DNA of 64,000 nucleotides, from positions 3,286,001 through 3,350,000 of the forward strand of contig WACJ01000124.1 of assembly GCA_008973525.1 (NCBI GenBank), read 5' to 3'. Shown here in pieces: positions 1 to 14,800 of the stretch; the stretch's first letter is position 1; every line of letters begins with the position of its first letter. Made by a program: the position numbers and the translations under genes. This DNA comes from Stenopsyche tienmushanensis. Its lineage: Eukaryota; Arthropoda; Insecta; Trichoptera; Stenopsychidae. The notes beneath the pieces were generated by a model. It was not told where the DNA came from and did not search any database. It worked only from the letters and a program-made list of their open reading frames with translations.

Positions 1-39
1 TTGCCTGGCGCGGCGTCCCTTGGAGGGCGCGCGGCTCAT
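1..39 (-). CDS. Possible first codons of a leftward gene (truncated by window edge)
   Basis: The first 150 bases are strikingly GC/CpG-rich against an AT-rich background. On the minus strand an ATG in good context (CACCATGAGC) opens a frame of 13 codons, MSRAPSKGRRARQ, running off the left edge. An in-frame TAA lies 30 bases upstream of this ATG, so it would be a true initiator with a 5' UTR at about 40-150. The alternative is a plus-strand exon of the PDZ gene: plus frame 1 is open from base 1 to about 157, and a weak donor (ATG|GTGTTT) after base 40 would leave phase 1, which is what the exon at 18,007 needs. Thirteen codons cannot decide this and the product is unknown. Confidence 0.25.
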   Translation of the reverse strand, partial: MSRAPSKGRRARQ

Positions 40-239
40 GGTGTTTGCGGCTCGAGCCGTAGCTCGTTACCACTGGGATTTACCCACTCGATTCACAACG
101 AACGTCCTGTCACCAAGACGCACAAGGAACGACTGAATTGTAATGGAATCATATAAGTCATCCCGATACATAAACATAGATTTAGTCTCTCATTGTGCAC
201 AATATCTGTATGGAGTTGTGAAATACTCGGATTAGATTA

Positions 240-356
240 TTACATCTTTACTGAGGTTTGTCGGTTTCCAAAAACCGGTTTTGAAAACCCGGTTTTTAGG
301 CTAAAACTTTGACCTTCGAAAACCGGTTTTTTGGTCCTGAAAATTCGGTTTTGAAT
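240..356. repeat. Cluster of AAAACCGGTTTT-type palindromes
   Basis: Within about 115 bases the motif AACCGGTT or a close variant (AAAACCGGTTTT, AAACCCGGTTTT, AAATTCGGTTTT) recurs at least four times, mixed with CGGTTT half-sites. The arrangement suggests a decayed element with short internal repeats. I do not recognise the family. Confidence 0.45.
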
Positions 357-3300
357 ATAAAAAATAATTCTTCATCATCTAAGAAGTGGTCATAATTCGA
401 AGAGCAACTGCCTAAAATATTCCAACTTTTTCACTCAAGATTGACGAATGAACAAAATAACGAATAGCTCTACATACCTGCAATGCCACATGCAATTTTT
501 AAAATTAAAAAATTCAACGGGAACATTTTCTAGCGATTTTCTAATGGTGCAATGGTATTTTCCAGTTGCTGATCCAGAATTTAACTTATTCGATTTTCCA
601 TACGAAGGCATGCAAGCAATTAATTTTCCGCCGTGCTAACATTGTATTTCATGTCCTTGTAAAATATTTTAGCCTATGAAGTATTTACGATGCAACAGAA
701 CAAGATCGGTGCATTTTTCGTAGACTTGCACGATATATCGCCTGTCGGAGCTAATGAAATCCTTGCCAATGTGGCCTCAACCTGGCAGCTTGGACGACAA
801 AGAACATTCAATATTCAGAACTGCAAGCCGACTCGAGCCTTCTTTAAAGACATATGCCAATTGTTACATAGAAGTGACCGGTCACTTCCTATTGTACATG
901 CCACGAACAAAATATCCTCCAGATAAACCACATTCCGAACTCTAAATCGCTTTGATATATATTGATTCTTATACTGAATTAAATAGCAATACAAATATAT
1001 CAGAAATCGTAGCTTTTTACTGTACATTCGTCTATAATGCTTCGCTGCCGAGATTAGTCGAGAAGATATATTAAGTTCAAGCATTTTTTATGCGAGCTTG
1101 TATTGGCAGAAGTGATAAATGAAGGAAGCAAACTGTTCAGTTTTTACATTCAACAAATCTCATAAGAAAAATCAAAAGGAACTTTGATAAACTACTCCCA
1201 TTGATACATCAAATGTATATCTACAAAATGGATCCATTTTTTTCAAACTATAAAATATTTACAAATTCAAACTTTTATATAATCATAAATAATACATAAA
1301 ATGCTTAAACATTAAATGCGATTATAACCGTGAGAAATTATTTTAAAAGTCCACCACAAAGGAGACCGCCTTATTACGAAGAGTTTTTATCAGTTGAGAA
1401 TTTTAATGGTGGTACAGAATTTCATACAAGTTTTAATTGCAACTTCTAACATTTAATATTTTTGCCAAGTGTCTTATATTCTCTCGGTTATCTTTTTTTC
1501 AATTCATTTCAATGATGGTATTTACCTTATATTCATATTTAGTTCAAAACGTACATAATTAATATACTTAATGGCCAATGGTAAATTTAGTATTTTAGTT
1601 TCTTTCAATAAAATACAAGACAAAGACTCGGTTTGCAGCTAAGAAAATTAATCTTTGACGGATAAGACACTGTTTAAAGTGCAAATTCGCCAGTAATTTT
1701 TTGATGGTCACCATATTTTAAATATGCAGATACCGCAAAGACTGCTAAATGAGCATTTATGGAAAACACCTATGTAATTGTATTAATTGCCGAATTGTTT
1801 CATGTATTTACGTGTATATACATTATATCAACGGCAAATTTATAAAGCAAAAGTTCATCTCGGAATTGACTCAATAAGTGATCACCTTTCGTAAATCCTC
1901 CCAGACTGAGAATTTCAGCAGGAAACGTATTGTTTGGCTTCTGAGTGCAACTTGTACTACTATGGAAATGATGTACATGTATTTTGTTTTAGGGAAGTTG
2001 AAAAACGAAAGATTCCCCCGCGTGATGAGGATTTATGTGTGATTATTTAGAAATGGTAGTACCCTCCCAGGAACATACAAAGGGCTTTCCGAGCGGGGCG
2101 GGTTAATCCAATGTTTCCCCCGAAATGTATTGCTGCTCAACTCGGCTTTTTTTGCCGACAATTTTCACGTTTTATCTCATTGTTGTGCTTCCATTACTGT
2201 GAAAACTCTCACTCGGCTAACATATCCGAAATATCGCTCAAAAGCTCCGTTTTTCGCACTGGCAAAATTTAAAAGCCTTTAAAGTTGTCCAACTCAATAA
2301 GTGGAGGATCGTCTGAACCGAAAGCTCTTTGTGGAATTGATTTTTTAACGGGAGCACTTTGCATTCGCGTCTATTTTCAGTTTAATAAAAATACGTTGTG
2401 AAGTTTATGGGAATGGCAATGAAATGTCGATTCCAGTTTGCATCGTTCTTTGATGACTCTTGAACATAGTATACCTGGCCATTCTACTGTAGCTAAGGAA
2501 ACCGCTCATTAAGTATTCATGGTGCACTAGGGTCACTTGAGCCTTTCAACTCGACCGTGTTTCCCCCAGGGATCTTGACGAGCATCACTTGTTATCGGCT
2601 TCATCATTACTGTTTAAGGGCTTAAGGTCACACTGATTGCTGAATTGAATTCATCCGTATTGATTAGGTGTTATTAAGCGTGAGAACAAGTGGGCAAATG
2701 GATCCACTTCCAACAAAATCATATTATGTTGCTTAATTTGAATTACATTTCAAGTTAAGCAATATATAAGATCTATTCCATAAAATTCTAAAACCATCAA
2801 ACAAAATTTCAATTACCAATTTATACACGCAAAAATATATTTCCTGAAACGTTTTGCGCATTCTTGATTAATAAAAATAGCAAATTACATACACTCCATT
2901 GTATACACAGAGTTGTATGGATCTTTATATAGTAATGAGGTCTTTGAAATGAAGGTGGTAGATATTGAAAATATTTTGGAGAATCTGAGCACAGAATGAG
3001 ACGGATTTCTGAAGGATAGATAAAAGCACTGATAACAATCATCAAACAATGAAAATTTGAATATTTACGAAGAGAAAAATATGAAGAGAAAGCTAAGCAA
3101 AAGGCGTATTTCGTGGTTGAAGTATTTGCATCAGTAGCTTAAATAAAGCTTCACAAACATTAAGTAAGGAACAAAAACATTATTACGTATCAAAAAATTT
3201 TACCATAATACAAGATTTTTTGAATCGTAATAGTGATATAGATTTTCTAACGCAACTACTTACACATTCCATGTGCTATACAGGGTATTTGGCACATGGA

Positions 3301-6300
3301 CCGACATTTATTTTTTTTTTGCTTAGGGGGATCTTTTGCTACGTTTCACACAAAGGCCCTATGTCTTATGTATCAGGGTTGTTAAAATAGATTTTTTTTT
3401 AAATATTTTGTAAAAATACCCAAAATTTCACCTTTAAATCATCATAATCTTTTAAAATAATCTAAAATAAATTTTCAATACTTAAAAAAGATAAAACTAT
3501 ATGATTACAAGCGTTTGAATGCTAATTTGTGTTTGAGAAGCACGTGAATAAAACTGGTGAAAATTGAATTTATGAAACGCTCATATGATGTTAGTTGTTT
3601 CATAAATGCGAAACTGATACAGACAATTTATACTCATTCTTCGCTTATGATTTACGCTTGTAGACATGTGGCCACAAGACAATTAACACGAATTCAAATG
3701 CCTTATTCATATCATGTCTGATGTTTATCGCTACTATTGATCATTCAGCCCGTGTAATTGAAATATCAAGTACCTTCTTGATATGCATACGAATATGCAT
3801 TCAATGTATTAGAGTATTCTGTGAGTACATTTTTATTCAATGTGGATAAGCATCTCCTCGTTGGTCCGATCCTATATGCTTTTCTCATATAGGTCAAAAA
3901 GCAAATAAGAATTTTTCCATACGGGTATCGTGTGTACTTTGTCGACTTTTTATTCCCTCTCGGAGAATGTTCGTTTTTATTCCAATAAAAAATGTGTACC
4001 TGTCTGCTATAGGTAAACATACGAACAAACAGAAAATCGTCAAACTCTGGCTGTATATTCCAGTACATTTTAATTAAGGAGATCCACAAACATTCACCGA
4101 AGCGTATTTTTATCCATACAAATTTATGAGGTTTGCTTGAATCAGATATCGCATGCTTTTTAAGGATGCAAATATATTAGATGGCGTTTTTTAATGAGTA
4201 ACTTTGATGATCCGTTGTATTTCATCTGTCGATCAGATTGGCAAAGTGTGAAAACAAGGCGTATGGATTCCACACGTATTAAATGAAGAGAATAAATCGG
4301 CGCACATACACATGTATGAAGATTTCATCGACGGTGAAACTAAAATGCTGTTCTTAGAATACATGGTGACTGCATACAAGAAATGAGTTATATATGAAGA
4401 TAATTTGCCCAAAAGGCAATGGCTATCGGCACAGTAGGTACCAAAAACAACCCCTAAATCAGGCATTACTAATAAAAAGGTCATATTGTCTATTTAGTGA
4501 GATATTCATGGTATAATTTATTTTGAATTTCTGAAGTCCGAAGAAATAATCATGGCTGAAAAATACTCTCAGTCAGCTGAACAGAATACAAAATGAATTG
4601 AAAAAAGACCTACTTTGAATAACCGTCACAAGGTATACGTTTAATACATCAACGTGCAATCTCACACTGCTAAAATCATTCAGGATAAAATTAACGCACT
4701 TGGGTGGAGAACGTTTTATAATCACCGAACTTCGTACCATCTGATTACCACTTATTTCGTTCCTTACAGAATTCTTTAGATGGAAAAAATATACTTTTAA
4801 TGAAGGTATCAAAAACGGTCTCTTGGACTATTTTAAATCGAAACCACCTCATTTTTTTTTTAAATAATAAAAATTTTGCTCAATAGGTAGAGGAAGGTTT
4901 TTAATATTGATGGTGATTATTTTGTAGAATAATCTTTGTAAATATATTTTTTATAAAGAATTTCATGTATAAAAACGCTCTTTTATTTGGGTACAACTGA
5001 TATGTTCTTCTTAAGGTGCCAGGCTGGATCAAAACGATCGATCGATAATATTAGTATTTCTGATCATTCAAGTTTGATGAATTTTAACTCAAATCTTTTA
5101 TTTTGAGTCTTTAGTCACATAGTCACTATATCTACTTACATTAAAATACACCTAAAATAACGATCTTTATTTCATAAAAATGTTGATTTCGAAATCGTTT
5201 ATTCTGGAAGGAATTGAATGACTTGAAATCATGCCAGTGGAAATACTAGAATAAATTTATTTTGCCAGTCGTTTTTACATTTTTTGTACGGTTTTATATG
5301 AAATTCTTGCGATTATAATGCTATAGGTGTAGATCTCAATCATCTAGTATTATTAACGAGTCATATCAAAACTTAATTTTTTCCCGATCTAGATACAATC
5401 TTCTAGTTTATACTTTTTGGTTTAAATTTGCTTCGTAAAGATTATTATGAATATAGGATGTTTCAATCATCTTTTGGCCAAGATCAAAAAAAAGTGCATA
5501 GGTTGTCTAATCTGAAGGGGGAAAAAATATTTAATTCCCCTACTTATTAGTTAAACTAATCGAAATCGTATTCGATTAGTTTAACATTAATATCGATAAT
5601 TAACGGTGCTGATATTGCTTTTGTCCCCAGTCGGTTCGAATTCCATATATTATTCAAAACGTGGTTTTGAATGAAAAGTAGGACTAGTCGGTCGTTTAAT
5701 TAGAATTTTAATTAATATCTCTACAGATCGGGTGGTTTTGTATGAAAACAAGCCATCGACCATTTTAACACTGATGAGGTTTCCCTGTTCGACTTTCGGT
5801 TAAATATTGTATTATCTCGTTATGTTTTAAGTTTTAATTAACGTGACATATTGTTTATCTTTTATTTCCAAAACCGAAGTATTATATATGAGCATACAGC
5901 TCTATGGAAAACCAATTTAAGTATCATAGTTCCGATTACCATTTGTATATGCTTATATTTACTTAATATAAATCAATATTACCATAAAAATCTTAATTTA
6001 AATTAAGAAACAAGTATCCAAAAGACGATACTCTTATATCATATTGCTGGAAATGCAGCGTTTCTTTCAACCATTTTCAAAAAACACAAGACTAATTTAG
6101 TAGACTGGGATTGATTTTTCCTCGTTGTATCAATGAATTTTTCCAACTAAGGACCAATTATAATGCTCCTTTCATATTTTTAATTGCGTTATTAATGACT
6201 ACTTCCAAGCCAATAATTTCAATACTTCAAGCTGCGCTTTATTCGGACTGGTGTTGCATTTAATTAAGTAAAGTAGCAAGACCGCAAAAGGCAATGATGA

Positions 6301-8700
6301 AATATATTTTTTGTGATATAAAAAGCAAATACAAACATCGTAATATACAGACATCGTAAAGATCATGAATAGAAAATTGTACTAAAAGCATAATTGAAAT
6401 GGTCCACCATATAAACTATTACCCTAAATTAATTGACGATCATTACGAAGTGCTTTCGAATGAAATAATTGCAAATGAAGACTAACAGACCTCTGAAAAA
6501 AATATTTGCAGAATACGTATAACCATGATCTTCGTGAACATCAATTATAGCTCTCAAACCATTGTAGTAATATTGTTAAGATAAGTTGTATAAATCATCA
6601 ATAACATCTTTCAGTGACCACATTATTCTTCTGTGCTAATTTTGTACCAATATTTACTACGAGAAAATAATATTTTCTTAAAGGAAATGTTTCTGATTTC
6701 ATTTTGACGCGATAATGATTTTCATTTTGACAAGATTTAACCCTTTTATTAGTGAGTTATTTTTTTTTTTTTTTTGAAATGAATGTTGCCATATATGTGA
6801 TGCTGTTGTGATTTGATGATGTTGATGATCTTCATTAAAATAAAGCAGGCTTTAATGACTTCATATCTCATTACATTTTTGCTTATCATATCATTTTTAA
6901 ATTATAATCAGACTTTTTGATGATTTTTGTTGTTACTCATACATTAATACATGATATTATAATTTTGAATTAATATTATAATTGCATATTATAGCAAGAG
7001 ATTAATTTTTGATTGCTTCGTTAATATGTCTGCCCGAAAATGCCACCTTGTTCCGTTCGCCCTATTAATTTTTCAGCCTCATCAAGGAGGTTTCAGGGCC
7101 TCTGCGGCGCTTCGTTTGTTCAGCATGCAGTCAATTTGTTCATCAGGTCTCAGCCAATATTGGTAATAGATTATCATCGAAATTAACATGACAGCGGTTT
7201 CGATCATCCGAACGTCGGTTAACCGAAGGTGACCCAAATTGTTGCTTAGTTTATATGCCATCACGGCAATGGCTCCAATGGGCCCTTGTTAGCATTTTCG
7301 CCATTACGTTTGCATACGTTTTGCGCTCAATTAATACATTATTTCATTGAATCAATAGTATGGGTTGTAATTCTCGTTTTGAACTATGTTAATGATGTTA
7401 TAACAGAATCTTCGCAATAGTCTGCTATGAAATATTCTACAAATCTAAGCACATTACGTTGCATATTTATAAACCTGCTTGATTATAACCTGTGCGAGAT
7501 TTCTGCACTCGAATTTCGCTTCATCGGGTTATGCAAATTTTACATAGCAATAATTTCTTATAATTGAGTTAGTCTCTGTGTTAATCTACTTTCCTTCCTC
7601 TTTCAACCGTTTGGTAACTGTATTCAAATATAGCACTCTGGAGAAAACTCCATTTTGGTAAAATGAATCCCCAAGATGCAATCTCTAAGGATAACTCGAA
7701 TACTTGTTATGCAAATTGTTCTTAATTTCAGAAGAACTTGTACTTATTATATTGTTTATAATTCATATTTTCATTAATTATTCATAAACTATAATCAGCA
7801 AAGGGCTTAAATGTCGATTTTCTTTCCAACAAAAATATTGCTAGAATTTTATTATGCTTGCCGGGTAATATTATAGCACACCAGGAGCCACAATTATGTA
7901 ATATATAACGTAGGGTGGTTTTTAATTAAATCAGATTTCGATTTCTCGCAGCAGGGGTGGATAACATTGGCATGTGTAACAATCTTTCATCATATTTATA
8001 CAATGTCCGATATATTGTTTATGTGAAGAATTTCGCTTTTATTCGACCTTTTTCGTCCATTCATGCGGTACAGATTAGCTCTTCGGCATAATATAACAAA
8101 GCCCCACATCAAGAATATACAAATAAATTAACTTTAATTAAAACCTTTGATCTAAGCCAAAATAACGTTACATTTGGGAATTCCAAATACGTTGCTTAAA
8201 GTATTTCATTAAAATATAAAATACATTCTCCATGCGTTCTTGGAAAATGTAAGATAGTATATTTTATTACCATAAGCTGTGGATCCAATTTCGTTGCTTT
8301 AATCAATTTTTATTAATATTTATATATTATTACTAAGTATCCTATTTGTATTCGGTATGCGTAGATACTTCAGTGGTAAAATGTCTTGGGTCCGATAATG
8401 CACTTTGATTTATCGCTACGTTCTACAAACAATATGGCACATAAAAATATTAATTTTTAAGGGACATTTTTAACGGACACTGAATATTGTACCAAAAATC
8501 GCATTAAAAAAGTTTATAAAAAATAATATGAATAAAAACGCAATACATATTTATCTTAAAATTGCTGTACTAAAGTATATTTTACTCAATTATCATACAA
8601 ATGCAATTCTTAAGCTTTTGAGAAGAGTCACTAGATATAAAAACAATTCCGTTCGCCCATTGTTCTATACATACTTGCATTATAACGGTTGTAAATTGCA
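357..8700. other. AT-rich non-coding stretch
   Basis: Only short chance ORFs are present, none with a recognisable domain, codon bias or splice-phase link to the downstream gene. Two patches (1,980-2,340 and 7,030-7,290) are less AT-rich and carry fewer homopolymer runs than their surroundings. They could be conserved non-coding or intronic regulatory DNA, but nothing in the sequence proves it. I see no RNA gene. Confidence 0.4.
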
Positions 8701-8860
8701 CTAGTGTTCATTTTAGATTTTTTTGTGCGAATTCGCATAAAAAAAGCATTGTCCTTTATAGAAAAATTATGGTTAGGTTCATTATTTTTGAAAACCGCAT
8801 AACTTCAAATTCGCATTAAAAAATCCGCATAATAACAGAACCATGTGCATTGTAACAGAA
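8700..8860 (-). mobile_element. Tigger/pogo-like DNA transposon end fragment
   Basis: This stretch contains TGCGAATTCGCATAA, AAAACCGCATAACTTC and AAATCCGCATAATAAC. The same set of 'CGCATAA' blocks recurs in opposite orientation at 60,225-60,370 and 60,720-60,780, where it flanks a Tigger-like transposase C-terminus. Such CGCATAA-type ends are typical of Tigger/pogo elements. No transposase is visible at this copy. Confidence 0.5.
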
Positions 8861-11800
8861 AATAACGATGCAAAATAAATTCAAATTGATAAATAAATTT
8901 TAAGCATACAAATAAATGTCAGAGGAGGTAACAACGCAATTATTCCTCTGAAGATGAATTTGAAAATTTAAAAAATCCATTTGATCCCGTCGAAGAAGAC
9001 AGTTTGAAAGATTCTTGAAAATTCATCAGATCAAATGTTACAAATATTGTCAAAAATAAATATAAATATTTTGATGGGATTTTTATGAGATATTTGGCAA
9101 TTGATAAATATGAGATTCATTCGGTTTTAGCCTGTAAGCAATAATGACGACGTTTTACCACTGTCTTATAAGTTATCGATGAAGTTTCAACAAAGGAAAC
9201 AAGCGTACATATTTCGCATATACCAGGGCCAAACTTTTGATCTACACTATTTGCTCAAGTGTTTCGCAACTTGTACTCGCTGAAAGTTTGTCCCGGAAAT
9301 AAGGGCACATCTGGTGCTGGTGGACATCATTAGGTACATCCATTTATTTTTTTAATCTACTTTCGTGCACTAAGCGATATCGCATGTAGCATTAAAGTAT
9401 TAAGTGTGGCAAATTTGCCCTTTATGATCCTGTTTTAGAACGCGTGATAATATAAAAAAAGGCTTTTAACAATAGCAATTGATGCAATATCCGTTTTGTG
9501 CGGATCTCGTAACTGGGTATTTCGTACGTTTCGCGGTTAAATATCCCGTTATGACGTCGTGTTGCTCGTTATTGCGCTGTGGGGTGTCGTGATCCAATAT
9601 ACCAGCCCTCCTGTTATATTTTTTTTTCAGGAACATTAAAAAAATCGATATCACGCCATGGCTTCACATTTTACGGAGGTCGTGAGTGATTTAAATTTTC
9701 ACCTCATTAATTTCTTGCATCGAGGCTATTACATGGCTGATTGCTTTCTGATCACATCTTTTACATTCTTCATTGGAAGAGTGAAATATTAATCTACGGG
9801 GGACTGGAATCCATGGGGATATTTAGTTCGTTCGTAATCACGAAACAGTACGTCATGAATAAACGACTTTATCCGCATTAAGAATTTCTCGCATGATAAT
9901 AATAAAGTTGGGCACGACAATGGCAATAACGACTCTGAAGCATTTTTCACCCATTTCAACTTTAATATATTTCACACAGGATAAACTTTTCCTCTGCCAC
10001 CCCAACATTACCTGATTTTTATGCAGCCTCGGGGTAAGTGGCCTAGCTTCGGAACATTTTTCTTCGGCGAGATAGATAACGCAAAGGATGTATCCACTCT
10101 TGCGGCTTTGGATACCGCTTCCGGAAAATCCAACTTCTGCAGGAAATCCTTCTAAAACTACACATAATATATATTAAATTAATATATTTTTTAAATTTAT
10201 ATTGCATATGCTATTTAGCTTGTATATGAACAACCAACCTCTTAAACTTAAGATTCAAAAACAAAGCAAGCAAAAACAAGCGTCATTTAAATACAATTAT
10301 TTACATAGTCCGTTAAGCCAAGTATTATCAATTCAAAACGCCATAAAGTTCACTCAAGTTTAAGTGGTAAATTGAATCAGCTTCCTTTATATCTTTAAGA
10401 CTTATATTGTAGAACTACCGGTAATAGGATACCATCTAAAATCAATACCCCTCTTAAGTTCATAATTAAATAAACTACTCTCAGCGTATTTATTGGATCA
10501 CCAATCAACAATATATGTTTTATATTAAATAAATCAATATTTAATCCTTTGAGTGGTGAGCTAATTTTTAAATCTTCATAGTCTTAGATACTATATTTGC
10601 ATGTCCGCCACTTATCATTTGTACAAATCCAATTATCTTTCAAGAGCGCAACAACGCATATGGAGCTTATATTTAACACTCTTGTCGTCCAGCGTGAATC
10701 GATGTTGTTTCTCACGGAGCCCAAATTCGATAATCAGAGCGTAAATCGATGTGATATTATATGACACGGGATAAAAACGGACGACATGTGGCGCATCTTC
10801 TCTCAGATGTTGTTTTATCCTAGATTGATAAGTATGACTCTGTCATTAGTTAAATAAACAAAAACAAAGTGAAAATAAGCAAATGCGAACAGACAAGGAT
10901 AGAAATGCAAATTTTGAGGTCGTTCTTGAAAGATATTTAGATAGTTGTCACTTGGAATACATATAGAAATACGTAAAAATGAGACACTGGATTCGCTTTT
11001 CGGAGATTCGGACTTTGGAAACGTGCATATATGGTAAACGTAGCGACGAACGAGTTAAACGGTCATTTTTTACGTAAACATAAACAATACGCTCGAAATC
11101 GATTCATCATATCAGTCACATAATTATTAGTCGATGAATGTGGGTTAACGATCTGTATAATCGTACACAGTTACCGAATTGTGTCCATATAAATATAAAT
11201 GAATGTGTGTCGCGGAGCGAAGAGTTTGCTAAGTATGCATTCTTATACTGTTCATCCGATTGCGATGAAACTTTGGTGAGTTATTGGGCGTGTATTCGAA
11301 AAAGTTTTTACATTATATTACGACCATTATTCGTATGCGGATTTATGTTGCGAGAGGTTTAACGGATGCACCATATTGATGCACCGCGTAACTGTACTAC
11401 TTCTTTTCAAATAATTATTAGACGCGTATGGCATTACAACGCATGCTAGTATTCTATATTTGTATTTTATAAATTTAAAAAATATTTTCAATGAAATTGC
11501 CTTTAGACTGGATGGCAACGTTGAGTCTAGTGACGAACATATCTCATGCTGCACAGATGCACGCTTTCAAAATCAATCATACCAAAATGATAAATATTGC
11601 GATCATTTTAACGAATACGTAGGTTTATAAAATACCCGAAAGTAAGAGCTTTCACTGTATATATAAGTTTTGTCAAGTCTATTCGTTGTTCAAATAAATC
11701 CTCATTTGAGTTGTATTTTTTATCTTGTATAGCTTCAATCGAAAATTATTTTTAATAATCAGCATACATTATTTGATAATAGGGTGCTTCAGATTTCGTT

Positions 11801-14800
11801 TGATTTGGATTTATATCAATACCAGAAAAGTTCTAATAAAACGACTAAAGATACGATACCCAAACGCGTTGTCAAATTTAGATCCTTAAATTTACGAACT
11901 TAAAATGCTAATGCTGCTGTCAGCAGTTCGATAAATATAACAGAGTGAAGTTAATAACACTTAGTCTGGTGAGTCTTACAGTAACGAAAATCTACATTTG
12001 GCGGAAAGGAGGTCAAACTATATCCGAAGATAATATTATATTATCTTCAATTGGGTTGCTTATACTATTATTATTCGAGAAAGTTATGGTCAGCCTGAAT
12101 TTGAATTCATTATCCATTTTGCCTGTTAGCATAGAATATAGCGTTTTAATGCCAAATGTATTTGTGAAAGATATTTACACATTCGTATATAATAACATCA
12201 TGTAGATGAATTTACATGGAATGAAAGCTCTATGATAAAATTAACTAGCTGGCATTGGAGTATCATTCGGCTCGTTGATCAATAATTTTTACTTAGCTTA
12301 TATACAAGACGATTAATTATATATTAAATCACCTAATGTTTTGCAAACTATTGATTAGATTTATGTTTCCCTATATTTCTTTAAGTTAAGATAAAATTAT
12401 TTCATAAGATTTTTATTACAAGATTTCATTTTTGACCGTTTAACGTCATTAGCTTATTTGGTTATTTAGTATTGAAGCTCAACGTAACTGTCAAATTCGA
12501 GCTTAAAAAAATCAATAGGTAAATCATTTTATTAATCAAAAATGGTTTCGATTTCAGATTGAATGATCTCATAAATTACAACGATACGTTAACGTAAGCC
12601 GGCATTAAGATTTGATATAATGAAAGGTTTTTTGAAAATCGAATTAGATCTTTTATGATAATATAGGCATAATTTAATTTGATAAAGGCATAAACGACCA
12701 AGTATATCCAACGTAATTTGGTACCCTCGTTTAATTCAATGGAATCGCTTTACGTTTTCCGAGTACGTGTACCTTATATTTTAGTTGACCCTCATAACTT
12801 AAGCGCGACCCATGTTTCTCGCATCAATTTCCGCAAAATATTTTAACTTCAGAATTTATATTGTTTGCCGAATAAACTATGTGATAAATATTTAGCAACC
12901 CCTCCGCGAGGGGGAGTGAATTTTGCCAAAAATTTAACGAGGGTGTCTTTTTACTGCGCCACGTACTCATTGTTATAATGTGAAATTCATCGAATTTCGA
13001 TAAAGCTTATTTAGCGCTACTGTACAATTTAGAATGTTGTTTTATCATTACTCTCATCTTTCAAAATTGCAAGATAGGCGTAAAATTTTAATGGCCATTT
13101 CGAGCAAGGCATAAGATTGAAGTTTCGCATAAGATTGAAGTGGTCCTACTGGGATTAATGTATCGACAGGGGGGTTTTAAAACCACTTTATGTTCTTACT
13201 TAAGGCTCTTCCAATTTTTATGAGTGTACAAACCCAGAAGCCTTTAAAAGCGCATGTAAGTCACGTGGAAAGATCTTAAAACGTTAATTTCTTTTACGAT
13301 TGCCGTAAATGAGAATGTAAATTGACTTACAGGGAAGTATAAAACTTTACTGATAATTAAGTGGTAATTTTACAGTAATTTTGGACTAAGTTTAATTAAG
13401 TGTATTTATTGTTAGGCGAATAGGCGAAATGATCATTACTTCTCCATAATGATTCAATTAAGTTGCAAATTTTTAATTCGTATGCGGCTTTGTTCATGTA
13501 TATTATTTGTTTCAATATTAACTTTTTCAGAACCAGAATATCAGGGTTTACCTGAATTGAGACGATCAATATTAAAAAATTAACCCTTAATCAATCCCAA
13601 ATTTGTTAATAATTTGACAATATTTACCAAATTTTACCAAACCTTCAATATTTTTGTCCAAATGCTCACCCCCTATTACACATTTTATTTTTATTTTTGG
13701 GGACCCCTTCTTGAACAACCTTTTTTGTGAATCCCATGCCAACCCTAAAAATTTTACCTCTTCAAATTATTCAATAATTTTCTCCTATAAATGTATAGCT
13801 TTATTTATTTCACTATGATAAAAATCTTGAGATTCCGATATTAAGTGCATGTAATATATGTTACAATTATATCCAATAGCCTTTATATTCCGTCAAATAT
13901 AAGAAATAAGGTTTTTTATGGATTTCAACACTAACAGTAGTTAATAAAAACCCTTTAAGACCTGGTCCACTGTGTAGATAACGTACAAATGCTGATAATT
14001 AGAGATAGTTGACTCTCATCTTCATAACGATTAACACAGATTATCAAGTTATTAATATCAAAATTAAAATTATCATGAGCTTTTTATGAACTGAATGAAA
14101 TTTATAATGAAAATATGGAAAAAATATGTTAGTTATCATCGTAAAAATACGTCAAATGCTTTGCATTAAGTTGATAACAATGAATGGTTTACGACAGTGT
14201 TTGCATTGGATAACTGATAGTTAATTGATAGTTAGATAACTGAACAATAAAACCATATTTTATAAAAGCCTCAAGTGTCTTGTTAATAGATATTTTATAG
14301 GGATTTTCTGAAAAATATCATGTATCGTTTATTGAAATTAAAATATTACAAATTTCATAGAAAGGACGGAATATTTCAAATTTTTGATCATACATCGAGA
14401 TTGACGACATTTTTCAAGAGGAACCCAATTGTGGCGAATCCCAACGGTAGGACGGTATTTTTATTTTCTACTTAGTATGTAAATAGATTTTAAAAAAGGT
14501 TTTGGCAACATTCTCGCCTAAATTTGTCGAATTTCCCCCCGTCTACGTTGGCCATTCTCAAAGCCCCCGTACGAAACCCATCCAGCGTGGAGCTGTTTTT
14601 ATAAAAGTTTGCGTATTTGTGTAGAAATTTCGCTCGAAGCCAAAGAAAATTGTCTACCTCAATCAGAATGAGACCATTTATAAAATAATTAGCGGCTTAC
14701 TTGAGTCAAGTTAATTAACTTCTGGGATAATCCGTGCGATGTTTACTCTCGGTGTATTCAGTTTGAGAAAGTTTCTTTGTGCGTGTACGAGAAATCGTTA

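Noticed and set aside
3766..4089. 107-codon minus-strand ORF
   Set aside because: No recognisable motif, AT-driven composition, no splice or promoter context; treated as chance.
5625..5645. GGTTCGAATTCC resembling a tRNA T-arm
   Set aside because: No matching A box or cloverleaf stems at the required distance.
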